Shown: positions 1 through 8,457 of the stretch, one piece after another
How positions within the stretch are numbered: the first letter of the stretch is position 1
How the letters are laid out: each line of letters starts with the position of its first letter
Origin: Syntrophomonadaceae bacterium
GTDB lineage: Bacteria; Bacillota; DSM-12270; Thermacetogeniales; Thermacetogeniaceae
DNA length: 35,775 nt
Assembly (NCBI GenBank): GCA_012840405.1
Contig: DULM01000148.1
Span: forward strand, 1-35,775
Reading direction: 5' to 3'
Notes under the pieces: generated by a model
Databases searched by the model: none
The model's input: only the letters and a program-made list of their open reading frames with translations
Told to the model about the DNA's origin: nothing
Made by a program: the position numbers and the translations under genes

Positions 1-204
1 GGTAATGGGGTTGTTTTTTCAGGGGATACCCTTTTTATGGGTTCCATAGGCAGGACTGATTTTCCCGGAGGCTCATACAGTGATATTATTGCCTCCATCA
101 AAAATAAGATCCTGCCTTGTGGGGATGACTATGTGGTTTATCCAGGGCATGGCCCTGCTACCACGGTTAAGGATGAAAGGCTGAATAATCCCTTTCTCAA
201 ATAG
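1..204 (+). CDS. MBL-fold metallo-hydrolase (glyoxalase II-like), C-terminal part, truncated by window start
   Basis: Frame 1 translates to GNGVVFSGDTLFMGSIGRTDFPGGSYSDIIASIKNKILPCGDDYVVYPGHGPATTVKDERLNNPFLK*, with the GDTLF...GRTDFPGGS...PGHGP signature of the glyoxalase II-like MBL family. Confidence 0.9.
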   Translation, partial: GNGVVFSGDTLFMGSIGRTDFPGGSYSDIIASIKNKILPCGDDYVVYPGHGPATTVKDERLNNPFLK

Positions 205-205
205 A

Positions 206-239
206 TTGTTTTACCCGCAAGACACTGATTTGGTATAAT
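206..239 (+). promoter_or_regulatory. Putative SigA promoter for hisS (extended -10 TGGTATAAT)
   Basis: TATAAT at 234-239 preceded by TGG (extended -10); weak -35 TTTACC at 210-215 (18-bp spacer); lies in the 70-bp gap before hisS. Confidence 0.5.
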
Positions 240-274
240 CGGAATATATTGAGGCAGTTTTTGGTTTAAAGGAG

Positions 275-1552
275 ATGGTGACATTGATTAAGGCACCCCG
301 GGGTACAAAGGATCTGCTGCCAGGGGAAATAGAGAAATGGCATTATGTGGAGAAGATAGCCAGGGAAGTAAGCGAAATTTACGGCTACCATGAGATCAGA
401 ATTCCCATTTTTGAGCACACAGAGCTTTTTCAGCGCGGTGTTGGCGATACCACCGATATTGTGCAAAAGGAGATGTATACCTTTCAGGACCGGGGAGGAA
501 GGAGCATCACACTCCGTCCTGAGGGGACAGCAGGGGTTGTGAGAGCTTATCTGGAGAACCATTTGAACAGCCAACCCCAGCCTGTGAAACTGTATTATCT
601 GGGCCCAATGTTCCGCTATGACCGTCCCCAGGCAGGGCGTATGCGTCAGTTTCACCAGTTGGGGATTGAGGCTTTTGGCAGTAATGACCCGGCATTGGAT
701 ATGGAGGTTATCTGTTACACCTATGACTTTTTTACCAAACTGGGATTGACAAATTTAAGGGTAATGGTCAACAGTGTGGGATGCCCTCAGTGCAGGTCCA
801 ATTATGGTAGGGCTTTGAAAGAGTTTACAGAAAGCCACCGGGAGTTACTCTGTGAAAACTGTAGGGACAGGCTGGAGAGAAATCCTTTACGAGTTTTGGA
901 CTGTAAAGAAGAGAGTTGCCAGCGGCTATTGGATGGTTCACCAGATATTCACGATTACCTGTGTAATGATTGCAGCAGTCATTTCCAGCAGGTAAATGAG
1001 TATTTGAACTTAACAGGGGTGCCTTTTGAAATCAATAAAAAACTGGTGCGTGGGCTTGACTATTATACACAAACTGTGTTTGAAGTAACAACTGTAGGGC
1101 CCGATGAAGGTTCATTAGCCGGAGGGGGTCGCTATAACAATCTGGTGGAAACCATTGGGGGAATGTCTGTACCTGGTATCGGGGTTGCCATCGGATTGGA
1201 GCGTGTTTTAATAGCACTGGAGAATCAGGGGGTGCAGCTCCCCTTAGAGCAAAAAAAGATCATCTATATAGCTACAGCAGGGGAAGACCCAGAAGGAAAA
1301 TTGGCTAGAGAGGCTGTACTGCTTCTTTTGGAACTGAGAAAGGCCGGTTTTGCTGCAGAAAAAGACCTGATGGGCCGCAGCCTAAAAGCCCAGATGAAAT
1401 TTGCAGGTCGGTTAGGGGCAAGTTATGTGGTTATTTTTGGCTTGGAAGAAATTCAGCAGGGCCGTCTGCTGCTGAGGGATATGCTGAAAGGAGAACAGTT
1501 GGAAATTCCTCGGGATGGTCTTGTGGAATATTTAAAGTCTTTGCTGAACTAA
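275..1552 (+). CDS. hisS: Histidyl-tRNA synthetase
   Basis: Class II aaRS: APRGTKDLLPGE, MFRYDRPQAGRMRQFHQ, LVRGLDYYTQTVFEV, GGGRYNNLVE, GIGVAIGLER. Start may be GTG 278 or TTG 284 given the AAAGGAG position. Confidence 0.97.
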   Translation: MVTLIKAPRGTKDLLPGEIEKWHYVEKIAREVSEIYGYHEIRIPIFEHTELFQRGVGDTTDIVQKEMYTFQDRGGRSITLRPEGTAGVVRAYLENHLNSQPQPVKLYYLGPMFRYDRPQAGRMRQFHQLGIEAFGSNDPALDMEVICYTYDFFTKLGLTNLRVMVNSVGCPQCRSNYGRALKEFTESHRELLCENCRDRLERNPLRVLDCKEESCQRLLDGSPDIHDYLCNDCSSHFQQVNEYLNLTGVPFEINKKLVRGLDYYTQTVFEVTTVGPDEGSLAGGGRYNNLVETIGGMSVPGIGVAIGLERVLIALENQGVQLPLEQKKIIYIATAGEDPEGKLAREAVLLLLELRKAGFAAEKDLMGRSLKAQMKFAGRLGASYVVIFGLEEIQQGRLLLRDMLKGEQLEIPRDGLVEYLKSLLN

Positions 1553-1564
1553 GGAGGCTGTAAT

Positions 1565-3364
1565 GTGGAAAGCAATGGGGAATTAAAGAGAACTCATCAC
1601 TGTGGAGAACTTTCCTTAAACAATACCGGACAGGATATAGTTTTGATGGGCTGGGTAAACAGAAGGCGTGACCACGGAGGGGTCATTTTCCTTGACCTGC
1701 GGGATAGAAGTGGTGTAGTCCAGGTAGTAGTAAGCCCTGATATAAATGTAGATGCTTTTGAGAAGGCGAACGGTGTGCGTGCCGAATATGTGCTTGCTGT
1801 GCAGGGTGAGGTCAGGAAAAGACCGCCTGGTACAGAAAACCCCAATATGGCTACCGGTGAGATTGAAGTTATAGCCCGTGATATAAGGATTCTTAATATT
1901 GCCAGAGCTCTACCCTTTTACCCTGGGGATGCGGCACATGTTGATGAAGCTCTCCGTCTGCGTTACCGCTATCTGGACCTGCGACGGCCGGAATACTGGC
2001 ATATCTTTTCTATGCGCCATCAGGCAGCGGCTATTATTCGGAATTTTTTAAGTAATAATGGTTTTCTAGAGTTGGAAACACCTTTGTTGACTCGCAGCAC
2101 CCCTGAAGGGGCTAGGGATTACCTGGTCCCCAGCAGGGTGCACCCAGGTGAATTCTTTGCATTGCCCCAGTCACCACAGTTATTTAAACAGATCCTGATG
2201 ATCGCCGGTTTTGAGCGTTATTTCCAGTTTGCCCGCTGTTTTCGGGATGAAGATTTAAGAGCAGACCGCCAGCCGGAGTTCACCCAACTGGATATTGAGA
2301 TGTCTTTTGTTGATGAAACAGATGTACAGGAACTGACCGAGGAGATGTTTGTTCATCTTTTTAAGGAATTGTTGGGTATTGAACTGACCAGGCCCTTTCC
2401 CAGGCTTAGCTACCAGGAGGCTATGGCGAGATATGGGACTGATAAGCCGGACCTGCGCTTTGGGCTGGAGATAGTGGATGTATCAAGATTACTGGCAGGC
2501 AGCGAATGCCGGGTTTTTGCTGATCCCATCAAAAAAGGTGGGGTTGTGAGGGGTATTTGTGTACCTGGCGGTGCTGTGTTCAGCAGAAAGGTGCTTGATG
2601 AACTGTCCGCACTGGCAGTGGAATGGGGTGCCCGGGGGCTTGCCTGGTTTATCCTGGGTGAGAAGGGCATCAGGTCCCCTTTGTTAAAATTGATGAAAGC
2701 TGAAGAGCTAGACAGTCTTGTTGCTGAAATGGGAGCAAAGACAGGAGATCTTCTGCTCCTTGTAGCAGATCGCAGTAAGACCGTTGCAGAGGTTTTAGGG
2801 CTGATGAGGTTGGAGCTTGCCAAACGGCTTGATCTGATTGACAACGGTGTGTTTTCTTTTGTCTGGATAACAGATTTTCCTCTGCTGGAGTATAATGAAG
2901 ATGAGCAGAGGCTGGAAGCTGTGCATCACCCCTTTACTTCCCCTAAAGAAGAGGATCTGCCATTACTAGAAACAGACCCGGAAAGGGTCAGAGCACGGGC
3001 CTATGATCTGGTCCTCAACGGGGTAGAACTGGGTGGTGGCAGTATCAGAATCCACAAACAGGAGGTGCAGAAGCGCCTTTTCTCTGCCATCGGGCTTAAA
3101 GAGGAAGATGTCAGGGATAAGTTTGGTTTTCTTATAGAAGCTCTAGAGTATGGAGCACCTCCCCATGGCGGTATAGCCCTGGGCTTTGACCGGATGATGA
3201 TGATTATGCTGGGTTTATCAACGATTCGTGATGTGATCGCTTTTCCCAAGACTCAAAGCGCTACTTGTCTTTTAACCAGTGCGCCTGCACCTGTTGCAGT
3301 AAAGCAGTTGGAGGAACTCCATATCAGGACAGAGCTTGATGAAAAGATTGATGAGGAGAACTAA
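1565..3364 (+). CDS. aspS: Aspartyl-tRNA synthetase
   Basis: RTHHCGELSLNNTGQDIVLMGWVNRRRDHGGVIFLDLRDRSGVVQVV..., FRDEDLRADRQPEFTQLDIEMSF, GLALGFDR-type motif 3; GTG start; directly downstream of hisS. Confidence 0.97.
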   Translation: MESNGELKRTHHCGELSLNNTGQDIVLMGWVNRRRDHGGVIFLDLRDRSGVVQVVVSPDINVDAFEKANGVRAEYVLAVQGEVRKRPPGTENPNMATGEIEVIARDIRILNIARALPFYPGDAAHVDEALRLRYRYLDLRRPEYWHIFSMRHQAAAIIRNFLSNNGFLELETPLLTRSTPEGARDYLVPSRVHPGEFFALPQSPQLFKQILMIAGFERYFQFARCFRDEDLRADRQPEFTQLDIEMSFVDETDVQELTEEMFVHLFKELLGIELTRPFPRLSYQEAMARYGTDKPDLRFGLEIVDVSRLLAGSECRVFADPIKKGGVVRGICVPGGAVFSRKVLDELSALAVEWGARGLAWFILGEKGIRSPLLKLMKAEELDSLVAEMGAKTGDLLLLVADRSKTVAEVLGLMRLELAKRLDLIDNGVFSFVWITDFPLLEYNEDEQRLEAVHHPFTSPKEEDLPLLETDPERVRARAYDLVLNGVELGGGSIRIHKQEVQKRLFSAIGLKEEDVRDKFGFLIEALEYGAPPHGGIALGFDRMMMIMLGLSTIRDVIAFPKTQSATCLLTSAPAPVAVKQLEELHIRTELDEKIDEEN

Positions 3365-3378
3365 CAGGAAATGGCATC

Positions 3379-3407
3379 TTGAAAATGCAGCTCTCCTGTG
3401 ATAAAAT
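3379..3407 (+). promoter_or_regulatory. SigA-type promoter for 6S RNA
   Basis: TTGAAA (3379-3384), 17-bp spacer, TAAAAT (3402-3407); predicted start ~3413-3416. Confidence 0.75.
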
Positions 3408-3413
3408 TTTAGC

Positions 3414-3613
3414 TGCAAGATGAATTGATAAACCCTGCGATGTGCGTGGGAAACTGGGAGTTTTGAGCCAACACCAAAACTATTGGAGCCTGGACTCTGG
3501 TTGTGGCATGTAGGCCTTGGTGACACAAGGAAACATAAAGCAACCAGGAGGGCACCACCGTGCTAGAGCCAGGTTCAGAAACACCGGGTCCCACGGCATT
3601 TGTGGGGTTTTTT
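3414..3613 (+). ncRNA. ssrS: 6S RNA (SsrS/BsrA type)
   Basis: Intergenic, downstream of aspS as for B. subtilis bsrA. Closing stem CCCTGCGATGTGCGTGGG (3433-3450) pairs with CCCACGGCATTTGTGGGG (3590-3607), with a central internal loop; interior CCTGG/CCAGG-type pairings; T6 tract 3608-3613; own promoter; ~200 nt. Confidence 0.85.
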
Positions 3614-3683
3614 ATTTACTTGACAGTTGATGGCTGATCTAATAGAATTTGCTGTAAGTATTTTGGGTGAGGAGGAATTGTTC

Positions 3684-4991
3684 TTGGCTCACTATTGGAA
3701 TGAAGAAATTGAGTGTATGCCGCGGGAGAAATTGCGCGTTTTACAGGAAGAACGACTACGGGAAACAGTTAGCCGGGTTTATGAGAATGTTCCCTTCTAC
3801 CGCAATGCCTTCGATAAGATCGGCCTCAAGCCCGATGATATAAAATCCCTTGATGATCTGAAAAAACTTCCCTTTACAAATAAAGATGATTTGCGTGACA
3901 ACTATCCCTATGGCTTATTTGCTGTTCCGTTAAGTGAGGTTATCAGGATCCATGCCTCATCAGGGACAACAGGGAAACCCACTGTTGTGGGTTATACACG
4001 ACAGGACATCCGTTCCTGGGCTGAGGTGATGGCTAGGTCCCTTAGCTGCTGTGGAGCGAATAAGAATTCTAAGATCCAGAACGCCTATGGTTATGGTTTG
4101 TTCACCGGTGGACTGGGTGTACACTATGGTGCAGAACTGATCGGTGCCTCTGTAATTCCGGTTTCTGGGGGGCATAGTAAACGACAGATCATGCTGATGA
4201 AGGACTTTGGTTCTACTATCCTAACCTGTACACCCTCTTATGCCCTGCATCTGTCAGATGTGATGAAGGAGATGGGTGTTTCTAAAGATGAACTCTGTCT
4301 TGAAGGGGGGCTTTTCGGAGCAGAACCCTGGTCTTTAAACCTTCGCAATGAGATTGAAAACAGGCTGGGGATTATCGCTCTGGATGTCTACGGACTCAGT
4401 GAGGTGATCGGCCCTGGAGTTGCAGTGGAATGCCCTGTCAAAGAAGGCTTGCACATCTGGGAGGATCACTTTTTAGCAGAGATTGTGGATCCGGAGACAG
4501 GTGAGCAGTTGCCAGCGGGAAGCTACGGAGAACTGGTGATCACCACACTGACCAAAGAAGCACTGCCTATGATCCGCTATCGGACTAGAGATATCACCAG
4601 GATCATCCCTGAGGAAGGGTGTTCCTGCGGGCGCACCCATATGAGGATCGATCGCCTCCAGGGACGCACCGATGACATGCTGGTGATTAGAGGGGTCAAT
4701 GTGTTTCCCTCTCAGATCGAAGAGGTTCTCTTCAACATCAGTCACACAGAACCCTATTATATGATCTATGTGGATCGAAGAGAACAGCTTGATGAATTGG
4801 AGGTTTGGGTAGAGGTATCTGATGAGGTATTTTCCGATGAAATCAGAAAGTTGGAGAGTTTGGAAAGAGAAATACGGAAAGAAATAGAGGTTGTTTTAGG
4901 TATCAATGTGAAGGTCAAATTGGTGGAACCGAAATCCATCGAGCGATTTGAGGGTAAATCTAAGCGGGTCATTGATCGCCGCAGCCTTTAA
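3684..4991 (+). CDS. Phenylacetate-CoA ligase (PaaK-like adenylate-forming enzyme)
   Basis: [78 protein letters not shown]. The ORF opens at 3627, but GAGGAGG at 3669-3675 and the usual family N-terminus favour TTG 3684. Confidence 0.92.
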   Translation: MAHYWNEEIECMPREKLRVLQEERLRETVSRVYENVPFYRNAFDKIGLKPDDIKSLDDLKKLPFTNKDDLRDNYPYGLFAVPLSEVIRIHASSGTTGKPTVVGYTRQDIRSWAEVMARSLSCCGANKNSKIQNAYGYGLFTGGLGVHYGAELIGASVIPVSGGHSKRQIMLMKDFGSTILTCTPSYALHLSDVMKEMGVSKDELCLEGGLFGAEPWSLNLRNEIENRLGIIALDVYGLSEVIGPGVAVECPVKEGLHIWEDHFLAEIVDPETGEQLPAGSYGELVITTLTKEALPMIRYRTRDITRIIPEEGCSCGRTHMRIDRLQGRTDDMLVIRGVNVFPSQIEEVLFNISHTEPYYMIYVDRREQLDELEVWVEVSDEVFSDEIRKLESLEREIRKEIEVVLGINVKVKLVEPKSIERFEGKSKRVIDRRSL

Positions 4992-5003
4992 GGAGGGATG
5001 TTG

Positions 5004-5435
5004 ATGCCTGTAAAACAGATAACGGTATTTTTGGAAAACAAGTGCGGCAGGCTGGCCAGTGTAGCCAGAGCTATTGGTGATGAGGGGATCAATATACGAG
5101 CCTTTTCTGTGGCTGATACCACAGATTTCGGTATCCTGCGCCTGATTGTCAATGACCCAGACCGGGCTTACGAAGTGCTGCGGAGTAGACAATTTACGGT
5201 CAGGATGACCGAAGTTATTGCCGTGCAAATACCGGACCATCCTGGTGGATTAGCTGATGTTCTTGCTCTGATGAAAGAAGCGGGGATTAATATCGAGTAT
5301 TTATATGCCTTTGTTACCAAGGTTTCAGGGGATGCTCTGGCTGTCTTTCGGGTAGAAAATATAAAGGAAGCTGAACAGTTAATGATTGATAAAGGGATCA
5401 AAGTTTTGAGTGGGGAAGAAGTGTATGCCCTTTAA
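5004..5435 (+). CDS. Tandem ACT-domain protein
   Basis: KQITVFLENKCGRLASVARAIGDEGINIRAFSVADT followed by EVIAVQIPDHPGGLADVLALMKEAGINIEYLYAFV: two ACT repeats. AGGAGG 4991-4996 favours ATG 5004 (ORF opens at 4998). Confidence 0.9.
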   Translation: MPVKQITVFLENKCGRLASVARAIGDEGINIRAFSVADTTDFGILRLIVNDPDRAYEVLRSRQFTVRMTEVIAVQIPDHPGGLADVLALMKEAGINIEYLYAFVTKVSGDALAVFRVENIKEAEQLMIDKGIKVLSGEEVYAL

Positions 5436-6546
5436 AAATGGGAAAATTGTTAATAATCAGTTAGTTCCCTATGGTTGTGCAACCGGAATTGGGAGTTTGC
5501 CCCATCTTGACCCGAAAGCTGCAGTTGCCCTTGTTTGTCAATATCTGCCGGAGATGCCTCACTGGCCGCAGTTGCCGCGCAAAACGGTGAAAGAGTATTT
5601 TTGCACTCAGTTTTTACAAGCCCTTAGTGATATAGGTTTGATCCAGGTAGAAAAGGGAACAAAAGCGTTTTTTTTAAATGAAGATGATGATTGGCCTGGC
5701 CGTTTGGCTGAGTTTTATGAGCTTTACTTGCAGGCAGCAGATGGGGATCTGGAAATATTAAATAAATTTTCATTTTCATTGGGATCTGCGGAAGGATTTT
5801 CTTGCTTTTATGACGAATTAATAGCAAAAGGAACTGGTCAAGCCAGGTACCTGAAAGGGCAGGTTGTTGGTCTTCTGTCTGTTGGTTTCCAGGTCACCAA
5901 TCAAGAGGGGATTCCTGCCTATTATGATGAGCAATTGCGGGATATATTGCTCAAACAACTGTCCCTACAGGCTGCCTGGCAGGTGAAGACACTGGGGCGA
6001 TTTGGCCTTCCTGTGATCATTTTCATGGATGATCCGGTCATCGATAGCTGTGGGAGGTATGATCGCATCAGTGTCAGCAGAGATGATGTACAGGTTGAGC
6101 TTAACGAATTTGCTGCTTTTGTGCGCAGGTTCGGTGGTTTAGCTGGTGTACACTCCTGTTCCGATTTAGATTGGTCCATCCTTTTAAGCGCAGATATTGA
6201 TGTGATCAGTTTTGATACCTACCAGTTTGCTGAGAGTTTTGCACTATACCCTGAATTAATCCAGCAGTTTTTGGAACAGGGCGGGGTCATCGCCTGGGGT
6301 ATGGTCCCTACTGATAGGAAATCCCTGCAGGAAGAGGAAGCTGATACCCTTATTGCTCGTGTTGTAAAACTAGTCTCACAGCTGGTAAAAAAAGGTGTTG
6401 ATCGGCAATTGCTTTATGCACAAAGCATCATCACACCTGCCTGTGGGACAGGTACACTGACCGAGGCTGAGGCAGAGCGTATTTACCAGTTGACAAACTC
6501 TATAGCTGCGGAATGGAAGACAATAATAAATCAGTGCAATTGCTGA
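5425..6546 (+). CDS. MetE C-terminal/UROD-like TIM-barrel protein (cobalamin-independent methionine synthase-like)
   Basis: ATGIGSLPHLDPKAAVALVCQYLPEMPHWPQLP..., VHSCSDLDWSILLSADIDVISFD, SIITPACGTGTLTEAEAERIYQLT. Probable ATG 5425, overlapping the ACT gene (ORF opens at 5410). Confidence 0.75.
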   Translation: MPFKNGKIVNNQLVPYGCATGIGSLPHLDPKAAVALVCQYLPEMPHWPQLPRKTVKEYFCTQFLQALSDIGLIQVEKGTKAFFLNEDDDWPGRLAEFYELYLQAADGDLEILNKFSFSLGSAEGFSCFYDELIAKGTGQARYLKGQVVGLLSVGFQVTNQEGIPAYYDEQLRDILLKQLSLQAAWQVKTLGRFGLPVIIFMDDPVIDSCGRYDRISVSRDDVQVELNEFAAFVRRFGGLAGVHSCSDLDWSILLSADIDVISFDTYQFAESFALYPELIQQFLEQGGVIAWGMVPTDRKSLQEEEADTLIARVVKLVSQLVKKGVDRQLLYAQSIITPACGTGTLTEAEAERIYQLTNSIAAEWKTIINQCNC

Positions 6547-6561
6547 TTTATATAACTTTTT

Positions 6562-6996
6562 ATGGAGGTGATGAAAATAAGCTCACCGGGGAAGTTCGAT
6601 GAAACAGTTGTAGATAGAAACGATGCCCGGGAGAGAATGAATGAGCAGCAGCGTAAAAAGATGCAGCATGAGTTTAAAATATATATGGAGCAATACTTTA
6701 AACGCACACTAGGAAAAAGTGTTACAACCACAAAAATTAATATAGTAGAGGATATGCTAATCATTAGGGGTGAAGGTTTTCTAACTGAGTCTGAAAAGTT
6801 TATCGTTAGGACGCCCCGGGGGAAGGATGCAATCAGAGCTTCTAGAATGCATGTTGTTCAGCAGCACATAATTGACAATCTGCCTTATTTCGAGAAAAGG
6901 TTAGGGGCAAAAGGAATTCATCAGACTTATGAAGTAGAGCCTGAAAACGATTTTTGGATGCATGTCATTGTTTTTGATCGTGTTTTAACAGTTTAA
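6562..6996 (+). CDS. DUF2294/MpsC-like protein
   Basis: EFKIYMEQYFKRTLGKSVTTTKINIVEDMLIIRGEGFLTESEKFIV....VRQ-type helix...YEVEPENDFWMHVIVFDRVL resembles DUF2294 (YbcI/MpsC) proteins. Confidence 0.7.
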   Translation: MEVMKISSPGKFDETVVDRNDARERMNEQQRKKMQHEFKIYMEQYFKRTLGKSVTTTKINIVEDMLIIRGEGFLTESEKFIVRTPRGKDAIRASRMHVVQQHIIDNLPYFEKRLGAKGIHQTYEVEPENDFWMHVIVFDRVLTV

Positions 6997-7053
6997 AGAG
7001 TAGTGAGTTGCAGTTGAAGCCAGTGGTAGCATAACTTGTTTGATGGGCTTTGT

Positions 7054-7281
7054 AACAATTAATAAGTGGTGGTTTACGGAGAAACCTGCGGGTGGCTCCA
7101 AAGAAAGACCAATGTTTTTACGGTGAGGCTTGAGTCCACTGTGAAAATATTGGTCTTTATTTGTAATAGGATGTTTAAACAATTGCTAAGTGGTAGTTTA
7201 CGGAGAAACTTGCAGGTGGCTCCAAGGAAAGACCAGTGTTTTTATAGTGAGGCTATGGTCCACTATAAGAAATTGGTCTTT
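7054..7281 (+). repeat. Two tandem ~105-nt structured repeats (124-bp period): candidate tandem cis-regulatory RNA
   Basis: Copy 1 7054-7158 and copy 2 7178-7281 share AACAATTnnTAAGTGGTrGTTTACGGAGAAACyTGCrGGTGGCTCCAArGAAAGACCArTGTTTTTAyrGTGAGGCT...GTCCACT...TTGGTCTTT. Each has a 21-22-bp terminal hairpin; differences are compensatory. Confidence 0.85.
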
Positions 7282-7353
7282 CTTTGTTTTATCCCAGATT
7301 AGGGTTATCCTGGGTAAATCCAATAATAATAAAAAACTAAGGGGGAGTATGTA

Positions 7354-8409
7354 ATGTCAACAATGAAGGCTTTGGTTTATCATGGTCCAGAAAAGATCAG
7401 TCTCGATGATGTTCCTATGCCGAAGATTATTGAGCCGGATGATGCAATAGTTAAGGTGACCCTTTCAACTATCTGCGGGACTGATATCCACATCTGGCAT
7501 GGTGGGATGCCTGAGGTACAGCCACCCAGAATTCTTGGTCATGAATTTTGTGGAGAGGTTGTAGAGGTAGGCCCTGCAGTGAGGAATGTCAAGGTGGGGG
7601 ACCGGGTTGCTGTTTCCTGTGTTACCCAGTGCGGTGAGTGCTTCTACTGCAGACGGGGGTCTAATTATGCCCACTGCACAACCGGTAGTTGGATCTTCGG
7701 TTATATGATCGACGGCTGTCAGGCTGAATATGTCCGGGTGCCTCATGCTAATCTGGGTTGCCATAAAATTCCGGAAGGGCTAACAGAAGACGATGTTCTG
7801 CTGGTTGGTGACATCCTGTCTACAGGTTATTTCGGTGCTGAAAATGCCGAGATCGAACCTGGGGACACAGTAGCAGTGATGGGAAGCGGCCCTGTGGGTA
7901 TGTGCGCCATGATGGCCGCCCGCTTGTGGGGCCCTGCAAGAATCATCGCAGTTGATATGAACCAGCAACGGCTCGATTTTGCTGTCAAACAGGGATATGC
8001 AGATATGGCCTTGAACTCTGCGGAAGTCAATGTTCCCGAAGCGATCAGGGATCTGACCGATGGCCGCGGTGCCGACAGGACCATTGAGGCTGTAGGTGTC
8101 AAGGGAACCTTTGATCTGGCTCTGGAGGCTGTACGGCCTTGTGGAAATGTCTCGATCATCGGTGTATTTGAACAGCCGCAGGAAATTCCTATGAACAAGA
8201 TGTGGATCAAGAACATCAAGATCAGCATGGGTCTCGTCAATGCCAACCGGATTCCTGAGCTGATCAATCTGATTCAGGCTGGAAAGATCAATGCCAAGCC
8301 TCTCTACACCCATCGCAAACCGCTGAATGATCTCCTCGAGGGATATGATGTCTTCGGCAACAAGAAGGACAACGTCATCAAGTGGCTTATCACACCATAT
8401 GAGAGATAA
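7354..8409 (+). CDS. Zinc-dependent alcohol dehydrogenase (MDR superfamily)
   Basis: MKALVYHGPEKISLDDVPMPKI, CGTDIHIWHG, GHEFCGEVVEVG, CGECFYCRRG, GDTVAVMGSGPVGMCAMMAARLWGPARIIAVD. Confidence 0.93.
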   Translation: MSTMKALVYHGPEKISLDDVPMPKIIEPDDAIVKVTLSTICGTDIHIWHGGMPEVQPPRILGHEFCGEVVEVGPAVRNVKVGDRVAVSCVTQCGECFYCRRGSNYAHCTTGSWIFGYMIDGCQAEYVRVPHANLGCHKIPEGLTEDDVLLVGDILSTGYFGAENAEIEPGDTVAVMGSGPVGMCAMMAARLWGPARIIAVDMNQQRLDFAVKQGYADMALNSAEVNVPEAIRDLTDGRGADRTIEAVGVKGTFDLALEAVRPCGNVSIIGVFEQPQEIPMNKMWIKNIKISMGLVNANRIPELINLIQAGKINAKPLYTHRKPLNDLLEGYDVFGNKKDNVIKWLITPYER

Positions 8410-8457
8410 GAGATTATATTATTAAGCCGGTTTCCACTGGCTTAATACACCTCAATA

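Noticed and set aside
3272-3594. Minus-strand ORFs of 84 and 61 aa across the aspS-paaK gap
   Set aside because: They overlap the 6S RNA structure and promoter; composition looks non-coding.
7054-7281. Tandem repeats as a CRISPR array or insertion-sequence remnant
   Set aside because: Only two ~105-nt copies, no short repeat/spacer periodicity, no cas genes, no transposase and no target-site duplication seen.
7066-7302. 78-aa plus-strand ORF with an internal repeat (VVYGETCGWLQRKTNVFTVRLESTVKILVF...)
   Set aside because: The peptide repeat follows from the duplicated RNA structure; copy differences favour base-pairing rather than codon conservation, and there is no good SD.
7288-7345. Possible preQ1-I riboswitch: the tail ATAAAAAACTAAGG looks like the A-rich 3' tail of the B. 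subtilis queC preQ1 aptamer.
   Set aside because: The hairpin is separated from the tail by about 16 nt, the loop lacks a convincing preQ1-I core, and adh is not a queuosine gene. Probably coincidental A-richness.
7780-8313. 177-aa and 146-aa minus-strand ORFs within adh
   Set aside because: Antisense shadow ORFs of a clear MDR dehydrogenase; no SD or motifs.
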